A DNA stretch of 64,000 nt, from NCBI RefSeq assembly GCF_000373985.1, contig NZ_KB893123.1, forward strand, positions 41,179-105,178, read 5' to 3'. The notes under the pieces are model-generated. The model was given only the letters and a program-made list of their open reading frames with translations. It ran no database searches and was not told the origin of the DNA. Source of the DNA: Desulfobacter curvatus DSM 3379 (GTDB lineage: Bacteria > Desulfobacterota > Desulfobacteria > Desulfobacterales > Desulfobacteraceae). Numbering within the stretch: the stretch's first letter is position 1; each line of letters starts with the position of its first letter. The position numbers and the translations under genes were made by a program. Positions 26,813 through 35,965 of this stretch are shown in pieces.

Positions 26813-28121
26813 TGATCTGCCGTTTCGTGACATACGTGTTACTAAAATCAAAAGCACGGACAGTGATTTTGCCCATGCGCAAGCGGCCCGATTCAAGGGC
26901 CGCTGTTAACCCGGGCGACGTGCCCGGATCAATATGGATGCGCTGTGTCAGGGGCTCAAGCCCCATAAGTCCAATGTCCAGGGTTGGAATTGCTTGCCCG
27001 GCATCTGTTTTTGTATCTATGCAGGCGGTAAAGTCCACCACACCCGGCAGGGAAAAGAGAAGGTCATCCAGATCGGCCATGGCCAGGCCGTGGCAGCCTG
27101 CGGTATCGTCTTTTACCCCCTGGCGGTTCCTGACCCGGTCCAGCCGGGGAAAGGGGCTGCCGCAGGCACAGGGGATATCCGGAATCCGGGAGACATCCCC
27201 GGTCCGGTACCGGATCAGGGGCATTCCCTTGCGGTTCAGGGTGGTGATGACGATTTCTCCCCATTGTCCCGGCGGCAGGGAATTACCGGCCGGATCAATA
27301 ATTTCAAAAAACAGGTCAGGGTGTCTGAGGTGCAAACTCTTGCTTGCCGGGCACTGAATGGCCCCGCCGAACCCTGTTTCCGTCATCCCGTAATGGTTCA
27401 GCACCGTTGCGCCCAAAAGGGATTCTACACGCTTCACCAGGGACGCCGGCACATGATCGGCCGTGAGAATGACATGGGCAATGTCAGGCAAGGTTCCCGT
27501 GGATTTCATATATTCGCACAGAGCCAGGATCTGGACGGGCATGCCGATGATCAGGCTCGGGCGGGTTGCTGTGACCAGGTCGGCTGCCGGACTGAAGTCC
27601 CGGATAATTCCGGGAACCATAGCGCGGGCCTGGGCGGCTTCCATGGCGGTTCTAATCAAGTCTCCTGCACTGGCCCGGGTCTCCCCGGGCAGGAAGATAA
27701 GGCCGGTTTCCCCAGGATTCATAATGTCCGTGAGCACGGCCGTAAAAAAATCCACAACGCGGCCAAGATCCTCATCCGTAAAAAAAATCCGTTTGGGGGC
27801 CGCAGTGGTACCCGAGGTGTTCAGGGTGACGATGCGGGAGATCTCTCCCTGGGAAAGCGCCACAAAGGCTTTGGGATTTTCCCGGATATCTGCCGGCCGG
27901 GTAAAGGGCAGGCCTGCCATATCTTTAAGGTCCTGAAGTGGAACATCTGCAATGCCGGCAAGGGCTTCCCTATAGAAGCGGCTGTGGTCCCGGGCATGGG
28001 TGATGGTGTGGTTCAGGGCTTCCAACTGCCGGCGCTCAAAAGCCTCAAGCCGGGCGGTTGGGGATGATGACGGCAGCCCCATTGTCCGATTGATCCAGGT
28101 ATCAAGAAAGGGGGGATTCAT
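26736..28121 (-). CDS. AMP-dependent CoA ligase-like adenylating enzyme
   Basis: I place the start at the ATG at 28121, overlapping the radical SAM stop (ATGA); the open frame runs on to 28214 but that part overlaps real coding sequence. The 461-residue product resembles phenylacetate-CoA ligases: LNTSGTTAAPKRIFFTDEDL (ATP loop), LNHYGMTETGFGG, and YRTGDVSRI. It should adenylate a carboxylate; the substrate is unknown. The last 21 residues (after YNS) are read from repeat copy E and probably are not an original part of the protein. It resembles DVU1553. Confidence 0.87.
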   Translation of the reverse strand: MNPPFLDTWINRTMGLPSSSPTARLEAFERRQLEALNHTITHARDHSRFYREALAGIADVPLQDLKDMAGLPFTRPADIRENPKAFVALSQGEISRIVTLNTSGTTAAPKRIFFTDEDLGRVVDFFTAVLTDIMNPGETGLIFLPGETRASAGDLIRTAMEAAQARAMVPGIIRDFSPAADLVTATRPSLIIGMPVQILALCEYMKSTGTLPDIAHVILTADHVPASLVKRVESLLGATVLNHYGMTETGFGGAIQCPASKSLHLRHPDLFFEIIDPAGNSLPPGQWGEIVITTLNRKGMPLIRYRTGDVSRIPDIPCACGSPFPRLDRVRNRQGVKDDTAGCHGLAMADLDDLLFSLPGVVDFTACIDTKTDAGQAIPTLDIGLMGLEPLTQRIHIDPGTSPGLTAALESGRLRMGKITVRAFDFSNTYVTKRQIRYNSHGLTGPINTQAQPTTKVERSV

Positions 28122-29470
28122 GATTTCCGGTACAATCCTTTGCCGTCGGCCCGGGTCAGGTTGTAGGCGCAAAAGGGAATGAGGCGGCCGTCCTGGGCCA
28201 CGCTGTGGATGCAACAGCCTTTGAGCCGCTCAAGGTCCAAATTCCAGGCATCCTGGAAGGCCATGCCCGATACAGAGAACATCCGGGTCCGGGCCTGGCG
28301 GATGAATTTGTCCAGGCCGTCTTCATTTTTGTCCGGTATCGCCGGAGCAATGGGCTTCAGCGGCGCCTTCCAGTGCTCGGCCACGGAATCCCTGGCCTGT
28401 TTGGAGCCCTGCTCTGCCTGAACCGGTTTGCAGCAGCACGTGTTAAAAGCGGTCACGGCCGAAGGCCGGCCATCATCCCGGATGATGAACTTGCCGTTGA
28501 ACGAACACAGGGCATGTTCGCAGGACGAGGGTCTGAACTCTTTTTCCTTGAACTTCCCTTGGGTCTGTACCTCAATCTCTTTGAGCACTTCCGGGATTGT
28601 GATCCTGTTCTCGTCTTTGGGGGTCTCTCCATGGCGGCCGAAATAAGAGACCGGCTGGAAATGGACCCCCCGGATGCCCGGGGCATGATCCAGACCGAAT
28701 TGGAGAATGGGGCCGATTTGGTCAATATTAACACCCGGCACCAGGGTGGGCACCAAAATAACGCCGATGTCGTTTTCAACGCAGGCGTCCACAGCCCGTT
28801 GCTTGTCTTCAATGAGCGGTCGGCCCCGCAGAGCCTGATAAACGGTATCCGTCATCCCGTCAAACTGGAGAAAAACAGAGGCAAGTCCTGCCTCCTTCAG
28901 CCGGGGGGCAAGGTCCGGGTCCCGGGCCAGAAGAAAACCATTGGTATTCAGCTGGACAAATCCGAATCCGGCTTCCACGGCCCTGGAAACGATGAGAGGC
29001 AAGTCCGGCCGGATAGTGGGTTCTCCCCCGGAGATCTGGAGGTTGGCATCCGGGCTGACCTTACGGACCTTTGCCAGAAGACCGGTAATTTCCTCAATAG
29101 TGGGATCTGCCGTATTCCCAGGACCTGCTCCGGCAAAACAAAACCGGCAGGAAAAATTACAGTCCTGGGTAATTTCAAGCACGGCGGTGCAGGTGTGCTG
29201 ACGGTGTTCCGGGCAAAGACCGCAGTCAAAGGGGCAGCCTTTCTCCACCGGAGTCATATTGAACCGCTCTTTTATGGGCAGCTTGGGCCGGATCCAGTTT
29301 TCATAATTTTGGCGGCCTTCCCAAAATCGAGTCTTGAACAGGCCATGGGCCTTGCAGGTTTTTTCCAGAAAAACAGAATCATTTTCCACCACATGCCGGG
29401 CTTCAACGGGCGTCAGGCATACCGGGCACAGGCTCTGGGTATGGTGCAATATGTCACAGCTGCTATTCAT
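28118..29470 (-). CDS. radical SAM enzyme with N-terminal Cys motifs (COG1964-like)
   Basis: The start is taken at the ATG at 29470 (or 29473), overlapping the end of the C-GCAxxG gene. About 450 residues. An N-terminal Cys module (LCPVCLTPVEA and KTCKAHGLF) resembles that of large radical SAM proteins such as Tes/MJ0619-type enzymes. A Cys pair region CPFDCGLCPEH follows, then the radical SAM motif CNFSCRFC and the SAM-binding ISGGEPTIRPDLP. The C-terminal half holds further cysteines (SCEHALC, NTCCCK) that may bind auxiliary clusters. There is no in-frame TGA, so no selenocysteine is needed. It resembles DVU1554; the product is unknown. Confidence 0.88.
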   Translation of the reverse strand: MNSSCDILHHTQSLCPVCLTPVEARHVVENDSVFLEKTCKAHGLFKTRFWEGRQNYENWIRPKLPIKERFNMTPVEKGCPFDCGLCPEHRQHTCTAVLEITQDCNFSCRFCFAGAGPGNTADPTIEEITGLLAKVRKVSPDANLQISGGEPTIRPDLPLIVSRAVEAGFGFVQLNTNGFLLARDPDLAPRLKEAGLASVFLQFDGMTDTVYQALRGRPLIEDKQRAVDACVENDIGVILVPTLVPGVNIDQIGPILQFGLDHAPGIRGVHFQPVSYFGRHGETPKDENRITIPEVLKEIEVQTQGKFKEKEFRPSSCEHALCSFNGKFIIRDDGRPSAVTAFNTCCCKPVQAEQGSKQARDSVAEHWKAPLKPIAPAIPDKNEDGLDKFIRQARTRMFSVSGMAFQDAWNLDLERLKGCCIHSVAQDGRLIPFCAYNLTRADGKGLYRKS

Positions 29471-29882
29471 CATCAAGATCCGCCGGGTCCATTTCATGTT
29501 CGGTGAGAATATTCATCAGGGCACCGTGGGCCTGGCTCAGAAGGGTCGGACAGGTTTCCGGGTTGAGATTTGGGTAATGGTCCCCGGCAATCTGTCGGCA
29601 TTGAATGCCTTGGGAAGCGGCAGCGGTAAAAAATGCCCTGAAATCATCCTGCATGGACGCTCTCAAATCCGGGTCCTGGGGGGCATACATGGCCAGAAGG
29701 CACAGCCCGGCCGTCAGAATCCCGCAGGAGCCTGTCTCAAGTTTGGAGCCCATGCACAATCCCCGGGAAAAATCGACCAGTTGTCTGTTTTCCAGGTCTG
29801 CCATGTCCAGAACCAGCTGTACCATGATCTGGCTGCAGCAATAGCCTTTGCTCTTTAATTTTAATATTTCGATATCATCCAT
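29463..29882 (-). CDS. C-GCAxxG-C-C family redox-active-cysteine protein
   Basis: The start is set at the ATG at 29882, three bases after the methyltransferase stop; the frame extends upstream without a good start. The 139-residue product has KGYCCSQIM, RGLCMGSKLETGSCGILTAG and a later ISCRQIAGDHYP-like region, the spaced cysteine pattern of the C_GCAxxG_C_C family, often found near redox or metal systems. The biochemical role of the family is unknown. It resembles DVU1555 and is locked between the methyltransferase and radical SAM genes. Confidence 0.82.
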   Translation of the reverse strand: MDDIEILKLKSKGYCCSQIMVQLVLDMADLENRQLVDFSRGLCMGSKLETGSCGILTAGLCLLAMYAPQDPDLRASMQDDFRAFFTAAASQGIQCRQIAGDHYPNLNPETCPTLLSQAHGALMNILTEHEMDPADLDDE

Positions 29883-29884
29883 TT

Positions 29885-30589
29885 TTACTCTGTCACCTTG
29901 TCTGCCACGATCAGGCAATATCCGGGCTTAAGTTCTCCGGCCCGGCATCGGGAGCCCAGGCCGCAATGAAAAACGTCTCCGGTCAGTGTGTTCCAAAAAT
30001 TTTCAAGACTGCCATGTTTAAATACCATTTCACAGGCCATCTGCTTTAGCAGCGGGGTGTGATCTTCCCATATCCGAATTTTAAATCCTGCCTGCTCAAT
30101 GATCCGGATTAAATCCGTTTTATTCAGCGCCCCGTCCAGGCAGGTCAAAGCCGGGGAGTGAAGGGATACCGGCGTTGCCCCGGGCAGATACAGGTCCGTG
30201 AGCACCAGATGCCCCCCCGACTGGAGCAGCTCAAAAAAATTATCCAGGCAGCTTGGCTTATCCGGTACCAAAGAGAGGACGCATTCGCAGAAGATCCCCT
30301 TGAAGGCGTCGGGTGCAAAGGGCAACCGGGGTAGCCTTGCCCGCACGCCGCCCCACCCCGTTGAACGGGCAGTTGCAAGGGCGATCCGTTCCGCCGAGGC
30401 ATCCATGCCAAAGACCTTGAACCCTGCCTCTTCATGCAGAAAGGAGCAGGTGGCCCCGTATCCGCATCCGGCGTCCAGTACCCTCTCTCCCGGTGCCAGT
30501 GAACAATAATCCAATGCCGCCCGGGTCAGGGTAAGTCCGCCGGGCCGGTGGGTTTCAATGGCGTCTGTCTGCGAACTACTTATCTTCAA
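29885..30589 (-). CDS. SAM-dependent methyltransferase (class I)
   Basis: No ATG suits the start: the frame is open to 30706 but overlaps the preceding gene, so I favour the TTG at 30589 behind GTGGAAAAG, giving 234 residues and a 14-base overlap. SAM-binding motif I is RVLDAGCGYGATCSFL, motif II FGMDAS, and motif IV IFCECVLSLV; ALTCLDGALNK precedes the C-terminal part. The substrate could be a small molecule made by the neighbouring radical SAM enzyme and ligase. It resembles DVU1556. Confidence 0.83.
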   Translation of the reverse strand: MKISSSQTDAIETHRPGGLTLTRAALDYCSLAPGERVLDAGCGYGATCSFLHEEAGFKVFGMDASAERIALATARSTGWGGVRARLPRLPFAPDAFKGIFCECVLSLVPDKPSCLDNFFELLQSGGHLVLTDLYLPGATPVSLHSPALTCLDGALNKTDLIRIIEQAGFKIRIWEDHTPLLKQMACEMVFKHGSLENFWNTLTGDVFHCGLGSRCRAGELKPGYCLIVADKVTE

Positions 30590-33092
30590 GAATCTTTTCC
30601 ACTTCCGCCATTTTACCCCGGGCCAATTCCGGAGAGATGAACACGGCCCCGCAGCTTCTGCACTGGGGCAGATCCACATCAAATCGGGAATCCAGGTACC
30701 CAGCATGGTTCATAACGCTTTCCAGTGGGGTGTTGCAGGTCCCGCAGTGCAGATCCGAACTGAGATCTTCCAGAGGGGCGCCCGCTTTAAACTTTTGGGC
30801 CGGGATCACGGTCATCCTGTGGCTCCAGGCCTTCAGGATCTCATAGGCCCCGTCAAGGACCTTGAATTCCGCCCAAAAGCAGACATTGGCCGGCCGGAAA
30901 AAGGCGATGGTTGTCCCGGTTTCCCTGTTGATAAAATAGTGTTTATCGATTTCGGATTCGTAATGGGCCAGAACCTTTTCAATATCCGATACCAGAATGA
31001 ATTCATCTTCGATTTGGTTAAGGGTGTCCTGATCGATAATAATTTTCTTTCCGGCCGGGGTCAGCGGGATGGCGTTCTGAAACGCCTCATTTCCAACCAT
31101 CTCCTGTTTAAATGCAGCCAGATTTCTGCGCCGCCCTGAAAACCCCGGGTCCTGTCGTTTTTCCGGATGGTCGCTTTCCGGCCAGAACAAATCCAGAATA
31201 TGGCGGGTGTTTTTTCCGGCCCGGACCAGGCGGTCCCGGCACATGGCGCAGTAAGCAATGTAGTCCAGGTCGCTCTGCTCGGTTCGTTTCTGGATAATGG
31301 TTCCGGCAAGGTCAGGGTTGGCATTGAACACAAGACCGCCAAACCCACAGCATTCAGTCAATTCCCCGGCATTTTCCAATTCGGTTATGGCGATACCCCT
31401 GGATTGAATCAAACCTCTAACCGCCTGCTGGGTGACGTCGTCTTTGCGGGCCGTGCAGGGATCACTTACAGCCACAGGTCCGGCAGCAGTCTGGTTCGAT
31501 TCCGGCACCGGCAAGTCAGAATTGCCGGCCATTTCTGTGTACAAAGATAAAATCCTTGCCCCGGGCAGTATCTGTTCCAGCATCTGTGTACAGGAGGTAC
31601 AGGCCGTAATAATCCGGGGGCTTCCCCAAGATTCCCACAATTTTTTTAGCATGTCGCCTGTCTCTTCAAACAGGTCTTTGCGGCCGCCCCAAAAGGCCGG
31701 TGCCCCGCAACAGCCCGAGACAATTCCGGTATTATTGTCAACGGTTTTTCTCAGCCATGCCCATACCGCCTTCACCTGGCCCGGTGATGAACCCGTAAGC
31801 TGGCATCCCGGAAAGAAAAGGGAACTGGATGTATCGGTGTCCGGCGCATGCGTGGAGAAAAAGCAGGCCTCGCCATTGGCATGGGCCATCTCTCCCAAAG
31901 CAAATTCATGGGCCGTTGGGGGCATTTTACCATCGGTCACCATCTCCTGCCGGGCAGAAAGACACAGATCTGCCATGGAAAAGTCATTGGGGCATACCGT
32001 TTCACACTGTCCGCACAGGCTGCAGGAGTTGATCAGGGTGTTGGCCTTTTTTTCCCCCATGACAATGGCCAGATTATTGTAAATTTCCCGGGCGTATTTC
32101 CCGGGGTGGCCCTTGAAACGGTCAAGGTAAGTGTTGCAGACCCGGAGGCACCGGGAACAATCGCATTGGATGCAGCGCCCGGCCTCTTTGGTTGCCTTTT
32201 CAAGGTCGTATCCGGTTTCCCCCTTAAATTCGATTTTTGGAAGAACGGCCACCCGGCTGATGTCCGTGGACAGTCTTGTTTTCATGACCCCTTCTTTATC
32301 CCGGCCCGCAGTCAGGGAAACCCCGGACAATACCCTGTCCATAGAGGTGGCGGCTTTTCTGCCCTGGAATGCAAAGGCAATAGGATAGGTTTCGGCGCAG
32401 ACCCTTTCTTTGTCCCGGGGAAAACCGCCGGCGAAAATGTTTGAATCGGAGACCGATTGCAGTGAAAATTCATCCACAGGGACTGTTTTCGTACCGCCTG
32501 GGGCATCCATACCAATATATATGGCATGGAATTGATCTTTGTTTTCCAAAAATGTGTCAAACTCAGCCTCGAAGGTAAACGTAACACCAAATTTCTTAAG
32601 GCGGGTAAGTTCCCTCTCTATAATAGAAGCAGGCAGGACGTTTCCGTCCAACCGGTGCAGGTCTCCGCCCAGCGTCTTTTGTTCAAATACGTTTACCTGA
32701 TAGCCTTTAAGGGAAAGGTCCCAGGCTGCTGTGAGACTGGACAGGCCGCTGCCCCAGATACCGATGCGGGAATCCTTTGCCGGCGGAGTAAAATATTTTT
32801 TCTGCCGGCTCCGGTTATGGGCGCAGGCCCGCTCCAGCAGGCCGATGGAAAGGGAGGTGTCCGGACGTTGCCGGATACAGGCCGATTCACAGGGATGGTC
32901 GCAGATCCGGGTGATAATTTCCGGCAGGGGCAAGGTCTTTTCCAGAACTTTAAAGGCCTTGTCCGTCTCTCCCATTGCCATCCGGGCCATGAAGGATTTT
33001 ACATCCACATGAAAGGGGCATGCCGCGGTGCAGAATGCAGGTTCTTCCTGGATGCATTTTGTTTCAAATGCAGTAAGTTCTGATTTTTCCAT
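30576..33092 (-). CDS. large redox fusion: GltD-like flavoprotein, FeS diclusters, two CCG domains, C-terminal Zn-ribbon module
   Basis: 838 residues. The N-terminus has GltD-type cysteines (FCTAACPFHVDV, RICDHPCESACIR), then a dinucleotide fold (IGIWGSGLSSLTAAWDLSLK) that is shorter and more divergent than GltD. Next are ferredoxin motifs CIQCDCSRCLRVC and CSLCGQCETVCP, followed by two Hdr/GlpC-like CCG domains (FFPGCQLTG...SGCCGAPAFW and ECCGFGG...YCAMCRDRL). The last 150 residues form a distinct module ending in a zinc-ribbon-like pair CGTC and CRSCGAVF. In D. vulgaris I recall separate genes DVU1558 and DVU1557 here. It could pass electrons to or from the aldehyde oxidoreductase. Confidence 0.85.
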   Translation of the reverse strand: MEKSELTAFETKCIQEEPAFCTAACPFHVDVKSFMARMAMGETDKAFKVLEKTLPLPEIITRICDHPCESACIRQRPDTSLSIGLLERACAHNRSRQKKYFTPPAKDSRIGIWGSGLSSLTAAWDLSLKGYQVNVFEQKTLGGDLHRLDGNVLPASIIERELTRLKKFGVTFTFEAEFDTFLENKDQFHAIYIGMDAPGGTKTVPVDEFSLQSVSDSNIFAGGFPRDKERVCAETYPIAFAFQGRKAATSMDRVLSGVSLTAGRDKEGVMKTRLSTDISRVAVLPKIEFKGETGYDLEKATKEAGRCIQCDCSRCLRVCNTYLDRFKGHPGKYAREIYNNLAIVMGEKKANTLINSCSLCGQCETVCPNDFSMADLCLSARQEMVTDGKMPPTAHEFALGEMAHANGEACFFSTHAPDTDTSSSLFFPGCQLTGSSPGQVKAVWAWLRKTVDNNTGIVSGCCGAPAFWGGRKDLFEETGDMLKKLWESWGSPRIITACTSCTQMLEQILPGARILSLYTEMAGNSDLPVPESNQTAAGPVAVSDPCTARKDDVTQQAVRGLIQSRGIAITELENAGELTECCGFGGLVFNANPDLAGTIIQKRTEQSDLDYIAYCAMCRDRLVRAGKNTRHILDLFWPESDHPEKRQDPGFSGRRRNLAAFKQEMVGNEAFQNAIPLTPAGKKIIIDQDTLNQIEDEFILVSDIEKVLAHYESEIDKHYFINRETGTTIAFFRPANVCFWAEFKVLDGAYEILKAWSHRMTVIPAQKFKAGAPLEDLSSDLHCGTCNTPLESVMNHAGYLDSRFDVDLPQCRSCGAVFISPELARGKMAEVEKILEDK

Positions 33093-33127
33093 AATCTTTT
33101 TTATAAGAAAGTCTCAACCAACTAACT

Positions 33128-33197
33128 GGATTCTTTCTATCTTTGTTGTGGGCTGAGTCTGGTCGCTGATAGGCCAGATCAGCCCATGGCTGTTATT
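33128..33197 (-). repeat. dispersed hairpin repeat, copy F
   Basis: Read on the minus strand between mop and the redox fusion gene: AATAACAGCCATGGGCTGAT, then CTGGCCTATCAGCGACCAGA, then CTCAGCCCACAACAAAG. Stem 1 is retained (GGGCTGA..TCTGG with CCAGA..TCAGCCC in the + sense); stem 2 is lost. Confidence 0.78.
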
Positions 33198-33247
33198 AAA
33201 CTCCGGGGCCAAGCCCCGGCAGTATTTTTTAGCTGAATTAATGGTCG

Positions 33248-35965
33248 TTAGCCTTTCAGTGCAGCCAATACCTTGTCCGGTGTGGCCGGCAGGTGTTTAA
33301 CCCATGCACCGCAGGCCTTGTGGATGCCGTTAATCACGGCGGCATGGGGAGCGGTCAGGGGCAGTTCGCCTGCGCCGGCAGCGCCAAAAGGACCATGTTC
33401 CCTGGGGGCTTCCACATAGATAAGCTCCATCTCGTCAGGAATATCCTTGATATAGGGGAAGCCAGCTCCCATCATGGTAGAATGCTTCTTTATGTCTTCG
33501 TAGTCTTCGGTCAGGGCCAGACCAATACCCTGAGCCAGACCGCCGTACATCTGTCCATCTACCACCAGTTTGTTATTGATCTTGCCCAAATCGGCCACTG
33601 CCGTCATTTTGGTCACCTTGGCTTTGCCTGTGGCAATCTCAACACAAACCTCAGCCATGAACAGGCCGTACATGTATACGGCAAAGGGGCTGCCCTGGCC
33701 GTTTTCATCACAGTCTTTGGCAGGTGCAGTCCAGGTGCCGGTATATTTCATGGGAATATTTTCGGCCTCCATTTCCTCATAGGTCCGGTAGGTTCCGTCG
33801 CTCTTTTTCATGGCACCCATGAGCAACTCGCAGGCCGCCTTGGTGGCCTGTCCGGTGACAACCTGGGAACGGGATCCCCCGGCAGGGCCGGAGTTGGGGG
33901 TCTTGGAGGTATCGTTCATCACCAGTTTGATCTGATCCGGAGTAATGCCCATGGGCCTCAGGGCCTCGTGAGCCGTACCCAATGTGCCCGCGTCAGCGCC
34001 CTGGCCATGATCTTCCCAGGCATTGAAGATCGTGATGGTGTTGTCTGCGTTGAGTTCTGCATAGGCCTCGGAGGTGTCCGGGCCGTCCAGGCCGCAGCCG
34101 TATACACCCACGGAGATACCAACACCGTATTTTTCAGCGTCTGTGGATTTTTTAGCGGCTTCGGCTTTGGCAGCCTCATATTTGGGTTTGAGCTTGTCGA
34201 ACATTTCCGGCAGACTCCAGGAATCGGGAATCTGGCCTGTGGGTGTGGTGGCTCCTTCACGATATACATTTTTATACCGCAGATCAAAGGGGTCCATGCC
34301 CAGTTTATCCGCCAGCATGTCCATGAGAACTTCAGATGGGAATTCTATTTCCGTTGAGCCATAGCCACGGAAGGCAGAGCCCCAGGCGTGATTGGTGCAG
34401 ACGGTCCGGCCTTCACCCCGGATATTGGGGATGTTGTAACCGGCACCGCAAAACTGAGCCCCGCGCAGGGTCAGCAGATCGCCGAACTCGGAATAGGGAC
34501 CGTGGTCCACGCTCCAGTCGGATTCCATGGCCCTGAGCGTGCCGTCTTTGTCGGCTGCATAGCGCAGATTGGTCAGGAATGGAGAGCGCTTGCCCGTGTA
34601 TGTCTGCTGTTGCTGCCAATCATAGTTGAGGAATACCGGTTTGCCCGTGGCCATGGCTGCCACACCTACCAGGGCTTCCATGGTGGGGGAGAACTTATAG
34701 CCGAAGGTGCCGCCGGTGGGGTTCTGGACCAGGGTGAGTTTTTCCGGCTCAATGCCCAGACCCGGTGCGATCATGGCCAGGTGAAGATGGATGCCGATGG
34801 ATTTGGAATGAATGGTCAGGGTCCCGTCTTCGCCGGGGAAGGCAAAGCCTACGTCCGGTTCAATGGGCATGTGGGGCTGACGGCTCACGTAGAAATCATC
34901 TTCAACGGTGACATCAGCGGAATCAAAGATGGGAGCGGTATCCTCACCTTTTTCAATTTTCTGGATATAATAGATATTGGGGGTACCCGGATGGATTTCC
35001 ATGGCATCTTCGGCCATGGCGGCCGGGGCGCTCATGTATTCGGGCAGCAGTTCCAGGTCCACTTTTACCTTATCTGCAGCGGCCTTGGCATTTTTCTCGG
35101 TGTCGGCACAGACAATGGCAATGGCGTCACCATACTGAAATACCTTTTCATCGCAGAGAATAGGCCGATCCCAGCCGTCGCCTTTGTTGGTGGGAAAGGT
35201 GATCAGGCCGGAGATCCGGTTTTTGCCTTGGACGTCTTTGTGGGTAACAACCTTATATACGCCGGGCATCTTTTCGGCTTCGGAGGTGTCAATGGATTTG
35301 ATATTGGCATGGGAAACCTTGGCCTGAACCAATGCCATTCTCAGGGTGCCTTCGGGCATCTTGATGCCCAGATCCGCACCGTAATCGAAAGTGCCGGTGA
35401 CTTTGGCTACGGCAGAAGGACGGGGATATTTTGTGCCCCAGATCCGTCCGTCTTCGGGGATCTTAAACAAAAGGTCATCCATGGCCATTTTCCCGTTAAG
35501 CACGCTGGCAGCGTCCATGACGGAATCCACCAGCTGTTTATATCCGGTACAGCGGCAGGCGTTTCTATATTTCTGGAACCAATCCCGGATATCCTCGCGG
35601 GTGGGGTCCGGGTTAGTGTCGAGCAATGCTTTGGAGGATACGATGAAACCCGGGGTGCAGAAACCGCACTGGGCGCCGCCGTGGGCAATCCATGCGGCCT
35701 GGATGGGGTGAAGGTTGTCCGGAGTGCCGATGCCTTCGATGGTGGTGATCCGGGAGTCGTCCGGTACCCGTTTCATTTTGGTAATGCAGGAACGCACCAG
35801 CTTAGAATTCAAAATAACATTGCAGGCGCCACACTGGCCCTGGTCGCAGCCTACTTTGACCCCAGTGAGGGAGAGGCAGTTCCGGAGCACCGTTGCAAGC
35901 GTGTCATCCTCATTTACAAAAACGGTTCTCTCAATACCGTTTACCAACAGTTTTTTACCGATCAT
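33248..35965 (-). CDS. mop: molybdenum aldehyde oxidoreductase (MOP type)
   Basis: 905 residues, almost the length of the D. gigas enzyme. The [2Fe-2S] ligands fall at C40, C45, C48, C60 (plant-type) and C100, C103, C137, C139, the numbering I recall for D. gigas MOP. The large C-terminal part is the molybdopterin domain, with GGTFGYKFSPT, AWGSAFRGYGSTE and the base-catalyst Glu in GAAGAGELPLT (residue about 867). It oxidises aldehydes to carboxylates. AAGGAGGT precedes the ATG. The Fe-ADH gene lies upstream on the same strand, suggesting an alcohol-aldehyde-acid route; Mo-cofactor genes lie downstream. Confidence 0.96.
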   Translation of the reverse strand: MIGKKLLVNGIERTVFVNEDDTLATVLRNCLSLTGVKVGCDQGQCGACNVILNSKLVRSCITKMKRVPDDSRITTIEGIGTPDNLHPIQAAWIAHGGAQCGFCTPGFIVSSKALLDTNPDPTREDIRDWFQKYRNACRCTGYKQLVDSVMDAASVLNGKMAMDDLLFKIPEDGRIWGTKYPRPSAVAKVTGTFDYGADLGIKMPEGTLRMALVQAKVSHANIKSIDTSEAEKMPGVYKVVTHKDVQGKNRISGLITFPTNKGDGWDRPILCDEKVFQYGDAIAIVCADTEKNAKAAADKVKVDLELLPEYMSAPAAMAEDAMEIHPGTPNIYYIQKIEKGEDTAPIFDSADVTVEDDFYVSRQPHMPIEPDVGFAFPGEDGTLTIHSKSIGIHLHLAMIAPGLGIEPEKLTLVQNPTGGTFGYKFSPTMEALVGVAAMATGKPVFLNYDWQQQQTYTGKRSPFLTNLRYAADKDGTLRAMESDWSVDHGPYSEFGDLLTLRGAQFCGAGYNIPNIRGEGRTVCTNHAWGSAFRGYGSTEIEFPSEVLMDMLADKLGMDPFDLRYKNVYREGATTPTGQIPDSWSLPEMFDKLKPKYEAAKAEAAKKSTDAEKYGVGISVGVYGCGLDGPDTSEAYAELNADNTITIFNAWEDHGQGADAGTLGTAHEALRPMGITPDQIKLVMNDTSKTPNSGPAGGSRSQVVTGQATKAACELLMGAMKKSDGTYRTYEEMEAENIPMKYTGTWTAPAKDCDENGQGSPFAVYMYGLFMAEVCVEIATGKAKVTKMTAVADLGKINNKLVVDGQMYGGLAQGIGLALTEDYEDIKKHSTMMGAGFPYIKDIPDEMELIYVEAPREHGPFGAAGAGELPLTAPHAAVINGIHKACGAWVKHLPATPDKVLAALKG

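Noticed and set aside
28118..29470. Possible selenocysteine codon in the radical SAM gene
   Set aside because: Some relatives are, I believe, selenoproteins, but this gene has no in-frame TGA before its end.
26934..29506. Long + strand open frames (to 28067 and from 28205 to 29506)
   Set aside because: They are antisense to the ligase and radical SAM genes, show no recognisable motifs and have no ribosome-binding sites.
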